Shown here: positions 1 to 9,249 of the stretch, one piece after another
Numbering within the stretch: position 1 is the first letter of the stretch
How the letters are laid out: the number at the start of each line of letters is the position of its first letter
Assembly: GCF_000025185.1 (NCBI RefSeq)
Contig: NC_013720.1
Coordinates: 4,154,001-4,218,000, forward strand
Direction: 5' to 3'
Length of the DNA stretch: 64,000 nucleotides
From: Pirellula staleyi DSM 6068
Lineage (GTDB): Bacteria; Planctomycetota; Planctomycetia; Pirellulales; Pirellulaceae
Program-made: the position numbers and the translations under genes
The notes under the pieces: model-generated
Database searches by the model: none
The model's input: only the letters and a program-made list of their open reading frames with translations
Told to the model about the DNA's origin: nothing

Positions 1-1328
1 CGGCCAACAGCACGGCCCGTGTGACGATCCAAGTGACGCCTAATCCCGATGATGGCGCCAACACCCAGCAGGGTGCCATTCGCCTGGAAATCCTCGATGG
101 AAACGGCAATCCGATTCCACTCGGCGGCATGCTGCAAGTTGGCGATACGTTCATCCTGCGGGCCTACACCCGCGACTTGCGTGGTCAGTACACCAATCCC
201 GTTGTGTACACCGATCGTGGTGTCGATGCGGCCTACTTCGATATTCTCTTCAGCGATCCAACACTCGCCTCCCCGAACGCTCCTCAAGTGGGGAACGAAG
301 CGGGCGAGTCGGTTGGATTCGATCTCCGACTGCTGCCACTCGCAGCGCCGAACTATCCCGGCTATGTGACTGGTCAGTACATCGCCAACACCGGTGTGTT
401 TAACGAAGTCGGTGCCTTCCGAGGGGACGAAGATAACCCACAGCAGAACCAAACCGGTCTGGGTACCGGCGATCAGCTGCTGTTTGATATCTACATGACA
501 GCCGAGAACGTCGGTCTGCTGCAATTCATTGCCGACCCTGCCGATCTTCCCGCGTCGCAAGTGCTGCTGTTCAACAACCCCGCCGAGCCGGGCAACCCAC
601 AATCGGTCGACCCGTCGATCGTGCTCAACGATCTGCAGGTCTTGCTGGTCTCGTCCAACGCCGTGCAGATCATTGCCGATAGCGAAGGAGAGTTCACCAA
701 CCTCTACAACGCCCTCGACGTCAACTCCGACGGCAGCATCACTCCGTTCGACGCGCTGCTGGTCATCAACGACCTGAACGCTTCGGAAACTGGTTTCCGC
801 GAAGTTTCACAAACCACGTTTGCTCTGCAAGGTGGAATGCCGCCAGAATACTACCTCGATGTGAACGCCGACAGCCGCATCACTCCGTTCGACGCGCTGC
901 TGGTCATTAACCGCCTGAATCAGATGTCGCTTGCCTCCGGCGGATCCCAAGCGGGTGGCGAAGGGGAACCTGCTCCTGTCATGGAACTGGCCGAAGGGGA
1001 ACCTGATGCCGCGCCGATGAGCTTCTCCTCGATCTCCGATACTGCAGCGGTGGTCTACAGCCCAGCCGCTGTCGACGCTCCTCCGGCCACGCTGTCGCTT
1101 ACCGGTTTGACCACCGCGAGTTCGTCCTCCAGCTCGACAACCTCTTCGAGCGACGAAGAGCTGGTGCTCGACATCGCGGCACCTCAGACCTTAAGCCCCG
1201 AGATTGCTGACCTCTTCACTGGCTTTTCGCCAGTCCTTAGCTTCGGCTCGACCGAGGAAGAGGGGGAAGTGAGCGAAGAAGCAATCGACTCGCTTTTGGC
1301 TGACTGGGATGGGAGCGAGCTGAAGTAG
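1..1328 (+). CDS. C-terminal part of a secreted dockerin type I protein (5' truncated by window edge)
   Basis: The reading frame is open to the left edge of the window (first full codon at base 3), so this is the 3' part of a longer gene; the GTG at 21 is only the first in-frame candidate start. About 441 residues are visible. Two dockerin type I/EF-hand-like repeats lie near residues 236-306, each with an Asp-rich calcium loop followed by 'ITPFDALLVIN'. After them comes a Glu/Ser-rich low-complexity tail that contains 'GEGEPAPV'. The part before the dockerin is Asp/Gly/Pro-rich and resembles an extracellular beta-sandwich region. The same dockerin pair and acidic tail recur in the giant protein at 23229-34163. 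Dockerins normally bind cohesins, but no cohesin is visible here, so the partner is unknown. Secretion is inferred from the family, because the signal region is outside the window. Confidence 0.85.
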   Translation, partial: ANSTARVTIQVTPNPDDGANTQQGAIRLEILDGNGNPIPLGGMLQVGDTFILRAYTRDLRGQYTNPVVYTDRGVDAAYFDILFSDPTLASPNAPQVGNEAGESVGFDLRLLPLAAPNYPGYVTGQYIANTGVFNEVGAFRGDEDNPQQNQTGLGTGDQLLFDIYMTAENVGLLQFIADPADLPASQVLLFNNPAEPGNPQSVDPSIVLNDLQVLLVSSNAVQIIADSEGEFTNLYNALDVNSDGSITPFDALLVINDLNASETGFREVSQTTFALQGGMPPEYYLDVNADSRITPFDALLVINRLNQMSLASGGSQAGGEGEPAPVMELAEGEPDAAPMSFSSISDTAAVVYSPAAVDAPPATLSLTGLTTASSSSSSTTSSSDEELVLDIAAPQTLSPEIADLFTGFSPVLSFGSTEEEGEVSEEAIDSLLADWDGSELK

Positions 1329-1393
1329 TGGCACTGAAGTAGTGTCAAACGCGCGACGCTGATCGTGCGGCTATAACCACTGAAGATCAACCT

Positions 1394-1432
1394 GGGGCAG
1401 GGGGAGTCAAATCCTCGCTGCCCCTTTTTTTT
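1394..1432 (+). terminator. Intrinsic terminator of the dockerin gene
   Basis: A perfect 7-bp GC-rich stem (GGGGCAG at 1394-1400 with CTGCCCC at 1418-1424) is followed directly by eight T residues. It lies 65 bp after the stop codon at 1328. Confidence 0.85.
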
Positions 1433-1477
1433 GCACTCGTCGGTCGTAAATGGCAGCTGATGAGTGCCTGTTTACCC

Positions 1478-1729
1478 CTACGGATCGACCGGTGGCAGCA
1501 GGTTCGCATAAAGCTTGGCCTGCTGGTAGCAATAAGCTGTTGCCCCTACTACCATTAGAATCAGCAAACTCAGCTGCCAATTGACAGCTTGGGGATGCGG
1601 TTCGCGGTGACGGAGTGGCCGATAGCCGGAAGCTAGCGCACACTTGCGGTCGCGCGAGGCCGAGCCAAGGGGCAGTCGTCCAGCAGGGGGATAGCATTTG
1701 CTGCGAAGATTCGGTGAACCATCGACCAT
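1478..1729 (-). CDS. Possible small membrane protein, unknown function
   Basis: The 603-bp gap between the dockerin gene and the MoxR gene holds a minus-strand frame that could encode 83 residues from the ATG at 1729. The C-terminal third contains a convincing hydrophobic helix ('LSLLILMVVGATAYCY') followed by a short polar tail, which is less typical of a chance antisense frame. The N-terminal half is basic and unremarkable. There is no clear ribosome binding site and I do not recognise a family. The frame stays open further upstream, to 2023, but that part overlaps the MoxR gene. Apart from this frame and the terminator at 1394-1432 I see nothing definite between 1329 and 1931. Confidence 0.3.
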   Translation of the reverse strand: MVDGSPNLRSKCYPPAGRLPLGSASRDRKCALASGYRPLRHREPHPQAVNWQLSLLILMVVGATAYCYQQAKLYANLLPPVDP

Positions 1730-1931
1730 CGGTGGTGCACTAAAACTCGCCGCAAATTGCCACCACCAGCTGCTGGAGCGAGCCATTGTCGCGGCACGAC
1801 TCCTGTTCCTGCGAGTTTCCCATCGCTGATGCACTTCTCTTCCAGTGCATGGGCGAAAACTCAAGCGATCCCCTTCCGATTTGCTGTTTGCCTCACTGAT
1901 TTCCCGCCCCGTCCCTCGAAAGGCGATCTCG

Positions 1932-3008
1932 ATGGCCGACACCGGCTCGAACGAAGCTCTTACCGCGCAGGTCATTGCCGATTCCTCGGCGGTTCGCAAA
2001 CTGAGCGAAGCACGCGAACGCATTGTGGGTCAGCTGTCGCAAGTGATCGTCGGGCAAACCGGCGTCATCGAAGAGCTGCTGATCTCGCTCTTCGCCCGCA
2101 GTCACTGCTTGCTCGAAGGTGTGCCGGGGCTCGCCAAGACGCTCCTCATCAGCACCCTCGCTAAATCGCTGAACCTTTCGTTCAGCCGCATCCAGTTCAC
2201 CCCCGACTTGATGCCCGCCGACATCACCGGCACCGAAATCATCGAAGAGAACCGGTCGACCGGAGCTCGCGAACGACGCTTCCTCGAAGGTCCCCTCTTT
2301 TCCAACATGGTGCTCGCGGACGAAATCAACCGCACACCACCCAAAACACAAGCTGCGCTGCTGGAAGCTATGCAGGAACGGCAAGTGACGGTCGGCCGCG
2401 TGCGGCATGCTCTCTCCGATCCGTTTTTTGTGCTCGCCACGCAAAACCCGATCGAGCAGGAAGGTACTTATCCCCTTCCTGAGGCGCAGCAAGATCGCTT
2501 CATGTTCAAGGTGTTTGTGAACTACCCGAGCTTCCTCGAAGAGTTCGAGGTCGCGCGGCGCACCACCACCACGCAAAGCGAATCGATCAAGCCGGTGCTC
2601 AGCGCTGCGGAAATCGTCGAGCTCCAGCAGATTGTGCGAACGGTGATTGCCAGCGACCATGTGGTGCGCTATGCCTTGTCGCTGGTCCGTCAAACGCGCG
2701 TTGGTTCTCCCGGCATTCCCGACTTCGTCAACGACATGGTCGGCTGGGGCGCTGGTCCTCGCGCGGTGCAGTTCCTCATCCTGGGTGGCAAGGCCCGCGC
2801 TCTGCTCTATGGTCGCACGCAAGTCTCGACAGACGATATCCAGGCGCTGGCCAAACCGGTGCTACGCCACCGCATCGTGGTGAACTTCGCCGCGCAAAGC
2901 GATGGCATGACGAGCGACAAGATCATCGAAAAACTGATTGCCTGCACCCCGACCCGAGAGGATGAGCTCACCAGCGATGCCCGATTCAAAACGATTTTTG
3001 CATCCTGA
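1932..3008 (+). CDS. moxR: MoxR-family AAA+ ATPase
   Basis: This is a 358-residue MoxR-type AAA+ ATPase, a chaperone-like class often encoded with DUF58 and VWA proteins and thought to help assemble or activate them. The Walker A motif reads 'GVPGLAKT' at residues 63-70 and Walker B is 'MVLADEIN' around 126-133, followed by the family signature '[16 protein letters not shown]'. '[18 protein letters not shown]' is the sensor-1 region. The frame stays open upstream to 1845, but the ATG at 1932 is preferred because it has an AAAGG about nine bases upstream and matches the normal family length. The 3' end overlaps the next gene by 32 bp, indicating one transcription unit with the DUF58 and VWA genes. 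The specific client is unknown. Confidence 0.92.
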   Translation: MADTGSNEALTAQVIADSSAVRKLSEARERIVGQLSQVIVGQTGVIEELLISLFARSHCLLEGVPGLAKTLLISTLAKSLNLSFSRIQFTPDLMPADITGTEIIEENRSTGARERRFLEGPLFSNMVLADEINRTPPKTQAALLEAMQERQVTVGRVRHALSDPFFVLATQNPIEQEGTYPLPEAQQDRFMFKVFVNYPSFLEEFEVARRTTTTQSESIKPVLSAAEIVELQQIVRTVIASDHVVRYALSLVRQTRVGSPGIPDFVNDMVGWGAGPRAVQFLILGGKARALLYGRTQVSTDDIQALAKPVLRHRIVVNFAAQSDGMTSDKIIEKLIACTPTREDELTSDARFKTIFAS

Positions 3009-3879
3009 GGCGATCAAGCGGATCGCCAGGCTCGAAATTCGCGCTCGGCACGTCGTCGAAGGGTTCCTCGCGGGGATGCACCGCAGCCCTTACTTCGGTC
3101 AGTCGGTCGAATTTCTGCAGCACCGGGAATATGTGATCGGCGACGATCTTCGTCACGTCGACTGGAAAGTCTGGGCGCGGCAAGATCGTCTCTACATCAA
3201 ACAGTTCGAAGAGGAAACCAATCTTCGCTGCCATCTGCTCGTGGATATGTCGACGAGCATGATGTACGGCAATGGCCATCTCAATAAGTTCGACTACGCC
3301 GCGACCCTCGCCAGCAGTCTCGCGTGGCTGATTCTCAAGCAGCAAGATGCCGTCGGCTGCACGACGTTCGACGACCGGGTTCGCAGCGTCGTTCCTTGCC
3401 GCACGAAAAGCAATCATATTCTGTCGATCGTCGAGTCGCTGAATCTCGTCAAGCCGAGTGACAAGACCGACATGTTTGCGGTCCTCCGCGCGATGGCCGA
3501 AACAGCGCCGCGGCGTGGTGTGGTGGTGATCTGCAGCGATCTCTTGGCCGATCGCCCCGGGCTCTTCAAAGGACTGAGGCTTCTCCGTCAGCGCGGGCAC
3601 GAAGTGCTGGTATTCCACATCCTCGATAACGACGAACTGGAATTCCCATTCTCGGGACCCACCCGTTTTGAAGGACTCGAGTCCGACGATTTTCTCAACT
3701 GCAATCCCCGCGCACTTCGCGAAGGCTACCTCGCTGCCATGCAGGCTTTCCTCGACGAAGTCCGCCGCGAATGTGCCCGCGCGAGTGTCGATTACGCCTT
3801 GGTAAAAACGGGCGATCCACTCGATGCAGCCCTCGCCACGTTCCTCAGTAAACGACTCGCCGTGATGAACCGCTACTAG
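2977..3879 (+). CDS. DUF58 family protein (VWA-like)
   Basis: This 300-residue protein matches the DUF58 family. Its N-terminal half has the family pattern '[23 protein letters not shown]' leading to '[24 protein letters not shown]'. The second half is a VWA-like fold with '[12 protein letters not shown]', where D-x-S-x-S is a MIDAS-type metal site. The start is the ATG at 2977, preceded by a GAGAGGATGAG stretch; it overlaps the MoxR stop by 32 bp, so translation is probably coupled. It is predicted to be cytoplasmic because no membrane segment is visible. DUF58 proteins are the standard partners of MoxR ATPases. The molecular role is unknown. Confidence 0.9.
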   Translation: MPDSKRFLHPEAIKRIARLEIRARHVVEGFLAGMHRSPYFGQSVEFLQHREYVIGDDLRHVDWKVWARQDRLYIKQFEEETNLRCHLLVDMSTSMMYGNGHLNKFDYAATLASSLAWLILKQQDAVGCTTFDDRVRSVVPCRTKSNHILSIVESLNLVKPSDKTDMFAVLRAMAETAPRRGVVVICSDLLADRPGLFKGLRLLRQRGHEVLVFHILDNDELEFPFSGPTRFEGLESDDFLNCNPRALREGYLAAMQAFLDEVRRECARASVDYALVKTGDPLDAALATFLSKRLAVMNRY

Positions 3880-3972
3880 TTTTTTACTCTCGACTCAATT
3901 AGCCGCCGACGACCTTTCGACTGACACCTTACACCTTCGACTTTCACCCTTCGAACAAGCTCGCTTTTTGCC

Positions 3973-6297
3973 ATGCAATTTGTTCACCAGGCACTCACGT
4001 GGGGTTTTCTGCTGGCACTTGTGCCACTGCTGATTCACCTCATCAACATGATGCGACATCGTCGCGTCAAATGGGCTGCCATGGAGTTTCTGCTCGCGGG
4101 CTATAAGAAGCATCGCAAGTGGGTCTGGCTCAAACAGCTGTTGCTACTGTTGTCGCGCATGGCAGCGGTGGCGCTGCTGGTGGCGATGCTCGCGCAACTA
4201 AAAACGCAAGATCAGTGGCTGCAACTGTTCGGCGGCCAGGTGACCCACCACTATGTGCTGGTCGACGACAGCTACTCGATGGAAGACCGCGTCGCGGGAG
4301 CCTCGGCGCTCGATGCTGCCAAGAGTGTGCTGCGATCGATCGTCGAAGAAGCTCAGCAGCAAGATACGGCCCAGCGTCTGACGGTGATTCGCTACTCGCA
4401 AGCACGCGATTTTTCGAGCGCTGCCAAGGCGACCTCTTCTCCCGCGATCGATTTCAATGCCGAAACGATCAATAGCGATTTTGCGGTGACACTCGAGAAA
4501 CAATCGCGGACCATCGAACCGACGCAGCTGTCGCTCTCGCCGCTGGGGGCGATTGCGATGGTCAAACAACTCGTCACGAGCAGCCGCGACGAAAATGCCC
4601 TCATCTATTTGCTCTCCGATTTCCGCGAACGGGACTGGAAATCGCCAGCCGATGTTCGGGCCGCGCTCGAGGGGCTCAAGTCGAGTCGCACCGAGTTGCA
4701 TCTGGTGAACTGTGCTCGCGAAAGTCAGCCAAATCTCGGCATCGTGGCCATCCAGCCGGCCGATGAGACGCGCGCCGCGGGTGTGCCGCTGTTTGTTTAC
4801 GTCCGCGTGAAAAACTTCGGCACCACCGCTGTTTCGAAAGTGCAGCTGAAGATCGAATCGACCTTCTACGCTGCAGCCGATGTCGCGACGACACCTCCCG
4901 AGCAGCTCACCGGCCAGGTCGATGAACTCGCCACGCTGCTGCTTGAAAAGATCGAGCCGGGCGAAACGATCTCGCGGCGCGTGCAGGTCTATTTTCCACA
5001 GCCGGGCAAGCATGTCGTTTCGGCCACGCTCCCTGAAGATCCAGTCGCTTCGGACAACAAACATTTTTCGGTGATCGACTTCCCCGATGGGGAGCGTGTG
5101 TTGGTGGTCGACGGCCACGAAGAGGCCGAGAATGCCTACTACTTAGAGGCGGCGTTTCGTCCTCTCGAGAAGTCGAACACCGGTGTCCGACCCGAAGTGA
5201 AGCCAGCTGCATTTCTGCGCGATGCCAAGGCCGAAACGCTGGCCCCTTACTCGGCGATCTATCTGCTCGATGTCGATCGGCTCGACAATTCCGCTGTCGA
5301 GTTGCTCGAGACGTATGTTCGGACCGGAGGAGGGCTCGCGATTTTTGCGGGACCCAAGAACAACGTCGATTTCTACTCGCGTACGCTCTATCGCGATGGG
5401 ACCGGATTGCTGCCAGCACCACTAGGACTCGAGCAGCAGCTCGCGCCAGCCATCGATAGCGCGACACCCGATATCGAACTCACGCGACATCCGATCTTCA
5501 GTTTCTTTGTCGAAGAGACTAACCCGCTGATTCGCGGCGTGCGCATCGATCAGTATCGAGCCGTGCAAAAAGGGTTTGCTCCAACCGCCGAAAACCCGGT
5601 CGAGATCATTGCCAAACTTCGCAATGGAAGTCCGCTGGTGCTCGAGAAAAAAGTGGGGGAAGGCACTGTCATTCAGGTCATGACCACGCTCAACCCCGAG
5701 TGGAACGACTGGGCCAAAAATCCGAGCTTCGTCGTCGTGATGCTGAAACTGCAGTCGTACCTCGCCGCCCCCGCGCGGCTCGATGATCCGCGGCTCGTCG
5801 GCAGCCCACTACGCCTGGCGCTCGATGCCAATGCCTATCGCTCCGACGTCACTTTCGTGATCCCCGGCAAAACGGCGACCGGTCGCTCGCGAATTGATTT
5901 ACAACTCGAAGCCGACGAGAAAACTCCGGCCATCGCGACCGCTGCGATTGGTTTGCCCGGAACCGCGGTCAGCGGCGTTCGCCAAACCGATCGCGCGGGG
6001 ATCTACGAAGCTTTGCCTGTCACGACCAAGGGGGAAATCGACCTTCGGCGCTACAGCGTGAATGTCGATCCGCTGGAAGGAGACCTGGCGACGACACCGC
6101 CTGAAGACCTCGTCGAGCGACTCGATGGCATTGCGTTTAACTACCATTTGGCCGATCAGTATCAGCAGCAGTCGCTTGGCGAACCGGGCTACAACTGGAG
6201 CATGCTGCTCCTGGGGCTCTTGGTCCTGCTGCTGCTGGCGGAACAGTTCCTGGCCTACTCGGCGAGCTATCATCCGATTCTCGGAGGTGCTCGCTAA
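3973..6297 (+). CDS. BatA-like membrane protein with VWA domain
   Basis: This is a 774-residue membrane protein. Residues 1-80 match the N-terminal region of BatA/aerotolerance proteins: a first helix with 'LVPLLIHLINMMRHRRVKWAA' and a second hydrophobic helix near 55-75. A VWA domain follows, with MIDAS-type 'VDDSYSM' near residues 92-98. A long periplasmic region with a second alpha/beta domain is followed by a single C-terminal membrane helix near 745-765. Its TAA stop overlaps the ATG of the next gene by one base (TAATG), so the two are translationally coupled. In planctomycetes this arrangement with MoxR and DUF58 is recurrent. The function is not established; a role in envelope stress or complex assembly is an inference. 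Confidence 0.85.
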   Translation: MQFVHQALTWGFLLALVPLLIHLINMMRHRRVKWAAMEFLLAGYKKHRKWVWLKQLLLLLSRMAAVALLVAMLAQLKTQDQWLQLFGGQVTHHYVLVDDSYSMEDRVAGASALDAAKSVLRSIVEEAQQQDTAQRLTVIRYSQARDFSSAAKATSSPAIDFNAETINSDFAVTLEKQSRTIEPTQLSLSPLGAIAMVKQLVTSSRDENALIYLLSDFRERDWKSPADVRAALEGLKSSRTELHLVNCARESQPNLGIVAIQPADETRAAGVPLFVYVRVKNFGTTAVSKVQLKIESTFYAAADVATTPPEQLTGQVDELATLLLEKIEPGETISRRVQVYFPQPGKHVVSATLPEDPVASDNKHFSVIDFPDGERVLVVDGHEEAENAYYLEAAFRPLEKSNTGVRPEVKPAAFLRDAKAETLAPYSAIYLLDVDRLDNSAVELLETYVRTGGGLAIFAGPKNNVDFYSRTLYRDGTGLLPAPLGLEQQLAPAIDSATPDIELTRHPIFSFFVEETNPLIRGVRIDQYRAVQKGFAPTAENPVEIIAKLRNGSPLVLEKKVGEGTVIQVMTTLNPEWNDWAKNPSFVVVMLKLQSYLAAPARLDDPRLVGSPLRLALDANAYRSDVTFVIPGKTATGRSRIDLQLEADEKTPAIATAAIGLPGTAVSGVRQTDRAGIYEALPVTTKGEIDLRRYSVNVDPLEGDLATTPPEDLVERLDGIAFNYHLADQYQQQSLGEPGYNWSMLLLGLLVLLLLAEQFLAYSASYHPILGGAR

Positions 6298-9053
6298 TGA
6301 ACAGCTCCGCACCAATTACATCGCTACTACTGGCCGCCGATGATTCGGCCCGCGTCTTCTACCAACTCGGCCGCTTGCAATCGCTCACCGAATGGTGGCA
6401 CTGGCTGCTGCTGGTGGCGGTCGTCCTGATGGTCACCACCTATGTCTCGTGGATGTATCGCCGCGATGGTGTCGAATTGCCGCGCGCCATGTCGCTGCTG
6501 CTGTTGCTTCTGCGCGTCTCGGCGCTCGCCGGGGTGCTGTTTTTCTTTTTGCAGCTCGAGAAACGGACCGAACGCAAACTCGTTAAACCATCGCGCGCGA
6601 TGGTGATGGTCGATACCAGTCAATCGATGGGACTGCGCGATGCGTTGCCGGGGAGCACAGCCGGCCCGAGTCGCAGCGAAATCGTGGCGGAAGAGCTCAA
6701 AAGTGGCGGGCTCGTCGAGCAGCTGCGCGAGAAGCATGAAGTGACCGTTCTGCGTTTCGACGATGCCGAAATGCCGGTCGAAATCACGACTTTCCCTCGT
6801 AAACCAACCCCTGAAGAAACAGCCGCCTCTGCGATTGAACTTTCGGCCGAAGATCGGCTCGCCGCTGCTCGGCAACTCGCGCTGGTGGCTGCGGTGCTGC
6901 TCGGTATCGCGGCGATTCTCGCGCTAGTGGCCTGGTTTGGCAAACTGCCGGTCGCTGCGGGGGAAACTTCCTCGTGGGCCGCGCTCGTGGCGGGTGTGCT
7001 CCTCATCACCGGCCTCGTGGTTCTAGCGACTGCCAATCTGCGGAGCGAAGGGGTCGGGCCGCTCGCGATCCTCGGTCTTGCGCCCCCCGCTTCGAGCGCC
7101 GACGATGCCCCAACCGAAAGCGACGAGAAACCAGCCGAAGCGGTCATCGATTGGCAGGAAGCTGTCGCTCCTCGTGGTGGCGAAACGCGTATCGGCGACA
7201 ACTTGCAAGCGATCATCGATCGCGAACGGGGTGGCTCTCTCGCCGGCGTCGTGCTGGTGACCGATGGTGGCCAAAACGCCGGGCAAGATGTCGCCTCGGC
7301 ACTCGTTTCCGCACAAGACGCTCTGCTCCCGGTGATCACCATCGGCATGGGCTCCGATAAGCGTTCGATGAACCTTCGCGTGGTCGATCTCGAAGCTCCC
7401 GAGCGCGTCTATCCCGGCGATAAATTCACCCTCACTGGCTATGTGCAGGCAATCAACTACGCCAAGACCAGCGTGACGGTCGAACTCGTTTCGGTCCCCG
7501 ATGGTGGCACAACCGAGACCCGCGAAGACGAACGTGTGATCGACGTCGGCAGCCGGGGCGAGGTGATTCCGGTGGCGTTTGAACTAACTCCCGAAGAGCA
7601 AGGAATTCGCGAGTATAAGCTCCGCATCAAGCCGGTGGCTGGCGAGGTTGAAGCTCGCGACAACGAGAAAACCGCGAAGGTCGAAATCATCGATCGCAAA
7701 ACGAAAGTTCTGCTGGTCGCCGGTGGTCCGACGCGCGAGTTCATCTTCCTGCGAAACCAACTTTTCCGCGACCGCGAAACCACCGTCGATGTGCTGCTGC
7801 AAAGTGCCCGCCCTGGACTTTCGCAAGACGCTAACGAGATCCTTGAAAAGTTTCCGACGACCGAAGAAGAGCTGTTTGCTTACGATTCGATCGTTGCTTT
7901 TGATGCCGACTGGGATGAACTCGAGGAAGATCAGGTCCGCTTGCTCGAGCGCTGGGTCGCCGAAAAAGCAGGGGGGCTGATCGTTGTCGCCGGACCGGTC
8001 TTCACTCCGCAGTGGAGCAGTCGCCGACGCGGCGATATAAAAATCGACACCATCAAGTCGCTCTACCCGGTCGCCTTCTTCTACCAAGGTTCGGCAACCC
8101 TCAGTCTCGGCCGCTTTGGTAGCGAAGAAGCGTGGCCTCTCACCTTCACTCGCGACGGCGAAGAAGCTGAGTTCTTATGGCTCGGAGAGAACTCGAACAT
8201 CTCCGCCTGGAACGAATTCGAAGGGGTTTACGGCTACTATGCAGTGAAAGATCCCAAACCAGGAGCGCGAGTCTTCGCACGTTTTTCCGATCCCGAAACG
8301 GCGATCGACGGCGAGTTGCCGATCTACATGGCGGGGCATTTCTACGGCAGTGGTCGTGTCTTCTACATGGCCAGCGGCGAAATGTGGCGCGTGCGTGCGG
8401 TCGACGATGTCTACTTCGAACAGTTCTATACCAAACTGATCCGCTGGGCCTCGGCTGGCCGACTTTTGCGGAACTCGAGCCGGGGTGTGCTGCTGGTCGA
8501 CAAAGACCGCTGCGTACTTGGGGAAGACATCATCGTTCGCGCGATTTTGCAAGACGCGCAGTTTCAGCCTCTCGTCCAGGCGAAGGTCGATGCCGTCCTC
8601 GTCTCCCCGAGTGGTGCCCGAACAGTGCTGCCGCTCAATCAAGTGAAAGATGCCGCCCGCGAAGGGATGTACAGCGAACAATTCACGGCGGAAGAAGAGG
8701 GAGACTATCGCGTCGAACTTCAAAATCCGTCGGCTGGAGATGAACTGCTGGTGCAAGAGGTGCGGGTTCGTATTCCGGCTCTCGAAACCGAACAGCCGCA
8801 GCGTAACGACGCGCTTCTGAAGGAAATTGCTGACAAAACGGGTGGCCAGTATTTCATTGGGTTGGAATCGGCGGTGGGTGTCGACGACGCGACCGGCGTC
8901 CACGCTCTACTCCGCCCGCAAGACCAAGTGACGGTTCTTCCTGGCACACCCGATCGTCAGTTCGATCGTCAGTTGATGACCTGGCTCCTCACGTTCATTG
9001 CCACCGTTTTGAGTCTCGAGTGGCTGATCCGCCGCTTGAGTCGGCTGGCCTAA
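6297..9053 (+). CDS. Membrane-anchored VWA protein with split VWA domain
   Basis: This is a 918-residue membrane protein starting at the ATG that overlaps the preceding stop; GGAGG at 6283-6287 is well spaced. Two N-terminal helices (about 30-50 and 63-83) precede a VWA domain with MIDAS 'VDTSQSM' near residue 105. The VWA fold is interrupted at about residues 188-248 by two further hydrophobic helices, then resumes with 'GGETRIGDNL' and 'GVVLVTDGG', which supply the remaining MIDAS residues. A large beta-rich region and a glutamine amidotransferase-like alpha/beta region follow, and a C-terminal helix lies near 893-913. It belongs to the MoxR/DUF58/BatA block. The partner and the function are unknown. 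Confidence 0.85.
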   Translation: MNSSAPITSLLLAADDSARVFYQLGRLQSLTEWWHWLLLVAVVLMVTTYVSWMYRRDGVELPRAMSLLLLLLRVSALAGVLFFFLQLEKRTERKLVKPSRAMVMVDTSQSMGLRDALPGSTAGPSRSEIVAEELKSGGLVEQLREKHEVTVLRFDDAEMPVEITTFPRKPTPEETAASAIELSAEDRLAAARQLALVAAVLLGIAAILALVAWFGKLPVAAGETSSWAALVAGVLLITGLVVLATANLRSEGVGPLAILGLAPPASSADDAPTESDEKPAEAVIDWQEAVAPRGGETRIGDNLQAIIDRERGGSLAGVVLVTDGGQNAGQDVASALVSAQDALLPVITIGMGSDKRSMNLRVVDLEAPERVYPGDKFTLTGYVQAINYAKTSVTVELVSVPDGGTTETREDERVIDVGSRGEVIPVAFELTPEEQGIREYKLRIKPVAGEVEARDNEKTAKVEIIDRKTKVLLVAGGPTREFIFLRNQLFRDRETTVDVLLQSARPGLSQDANEILEKFPTTEEELFAYDSIVAFDADWDELEEDQVRLLERWVAEKAGGLIVVAGPVFTPQWSSRRRGDIKIDTIKSLYPVAFFYQGSATLSLGRFGSEEAWPLTFTRDGEEAEFLWLGENSNISAWNEFEGVYGYYAVKDPKPGARVFARFSDPETAIDGELPIYMAGHFYGSGRVFYMASGEMWRVRAVDDVYFEQFYTKLIRWASAGRLLRNSSRGVLLVDKDRCVLGEDIIVRAILQDAQFQPLVQAKVDAVLVSPSGARTVLPLNQVKDAAREGMYSEQFTAEEEGDYRVELQNPSAGDELLVQEVRVRIPALETEQPQRNDALLKEIADKTGGQYFIGLESAVGVDDATGVHALLRPQDQVTVLPGTPDRQFDRQLMTWLLTFIATVLSLEWLIRRLSRLA

Positions 9054-9160
9054 AAGTCCGTTTGATAGCATCCAGGTGGCGGCGGCAACGCCTTCACCGA
9101 AAAAATGTAGCTGGCCGAGGCGAATCTCGGCAAAACCGACAGCGGCTGGCGAAGTTGAGT

Positions 9161-9190
9161 TAGACGCGCAACTGTACACTCCGATAGAAT
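9161..9190 (+). promoter_or_regulatory. Possible sigma-70-type promoter for the DUF4175 operon
   Basis: TAGACG at 9161-9166 and TAGAAT at 9185-9190 (five of six matches to TATAAT) are separated by 18 bp. Transcription would start near 9197, about 50 bases before the ATG at 9250. This lies in the 196-bp gap that separates the VWA gene from the next block. Confidence 0.3.
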
Positions 9191-9249
9191 AAGGAATCGC
9201 ACCTCCGCGGTTTGCCTCTCCCAGGTCCCACGGCGAGCGACGAATTGGT

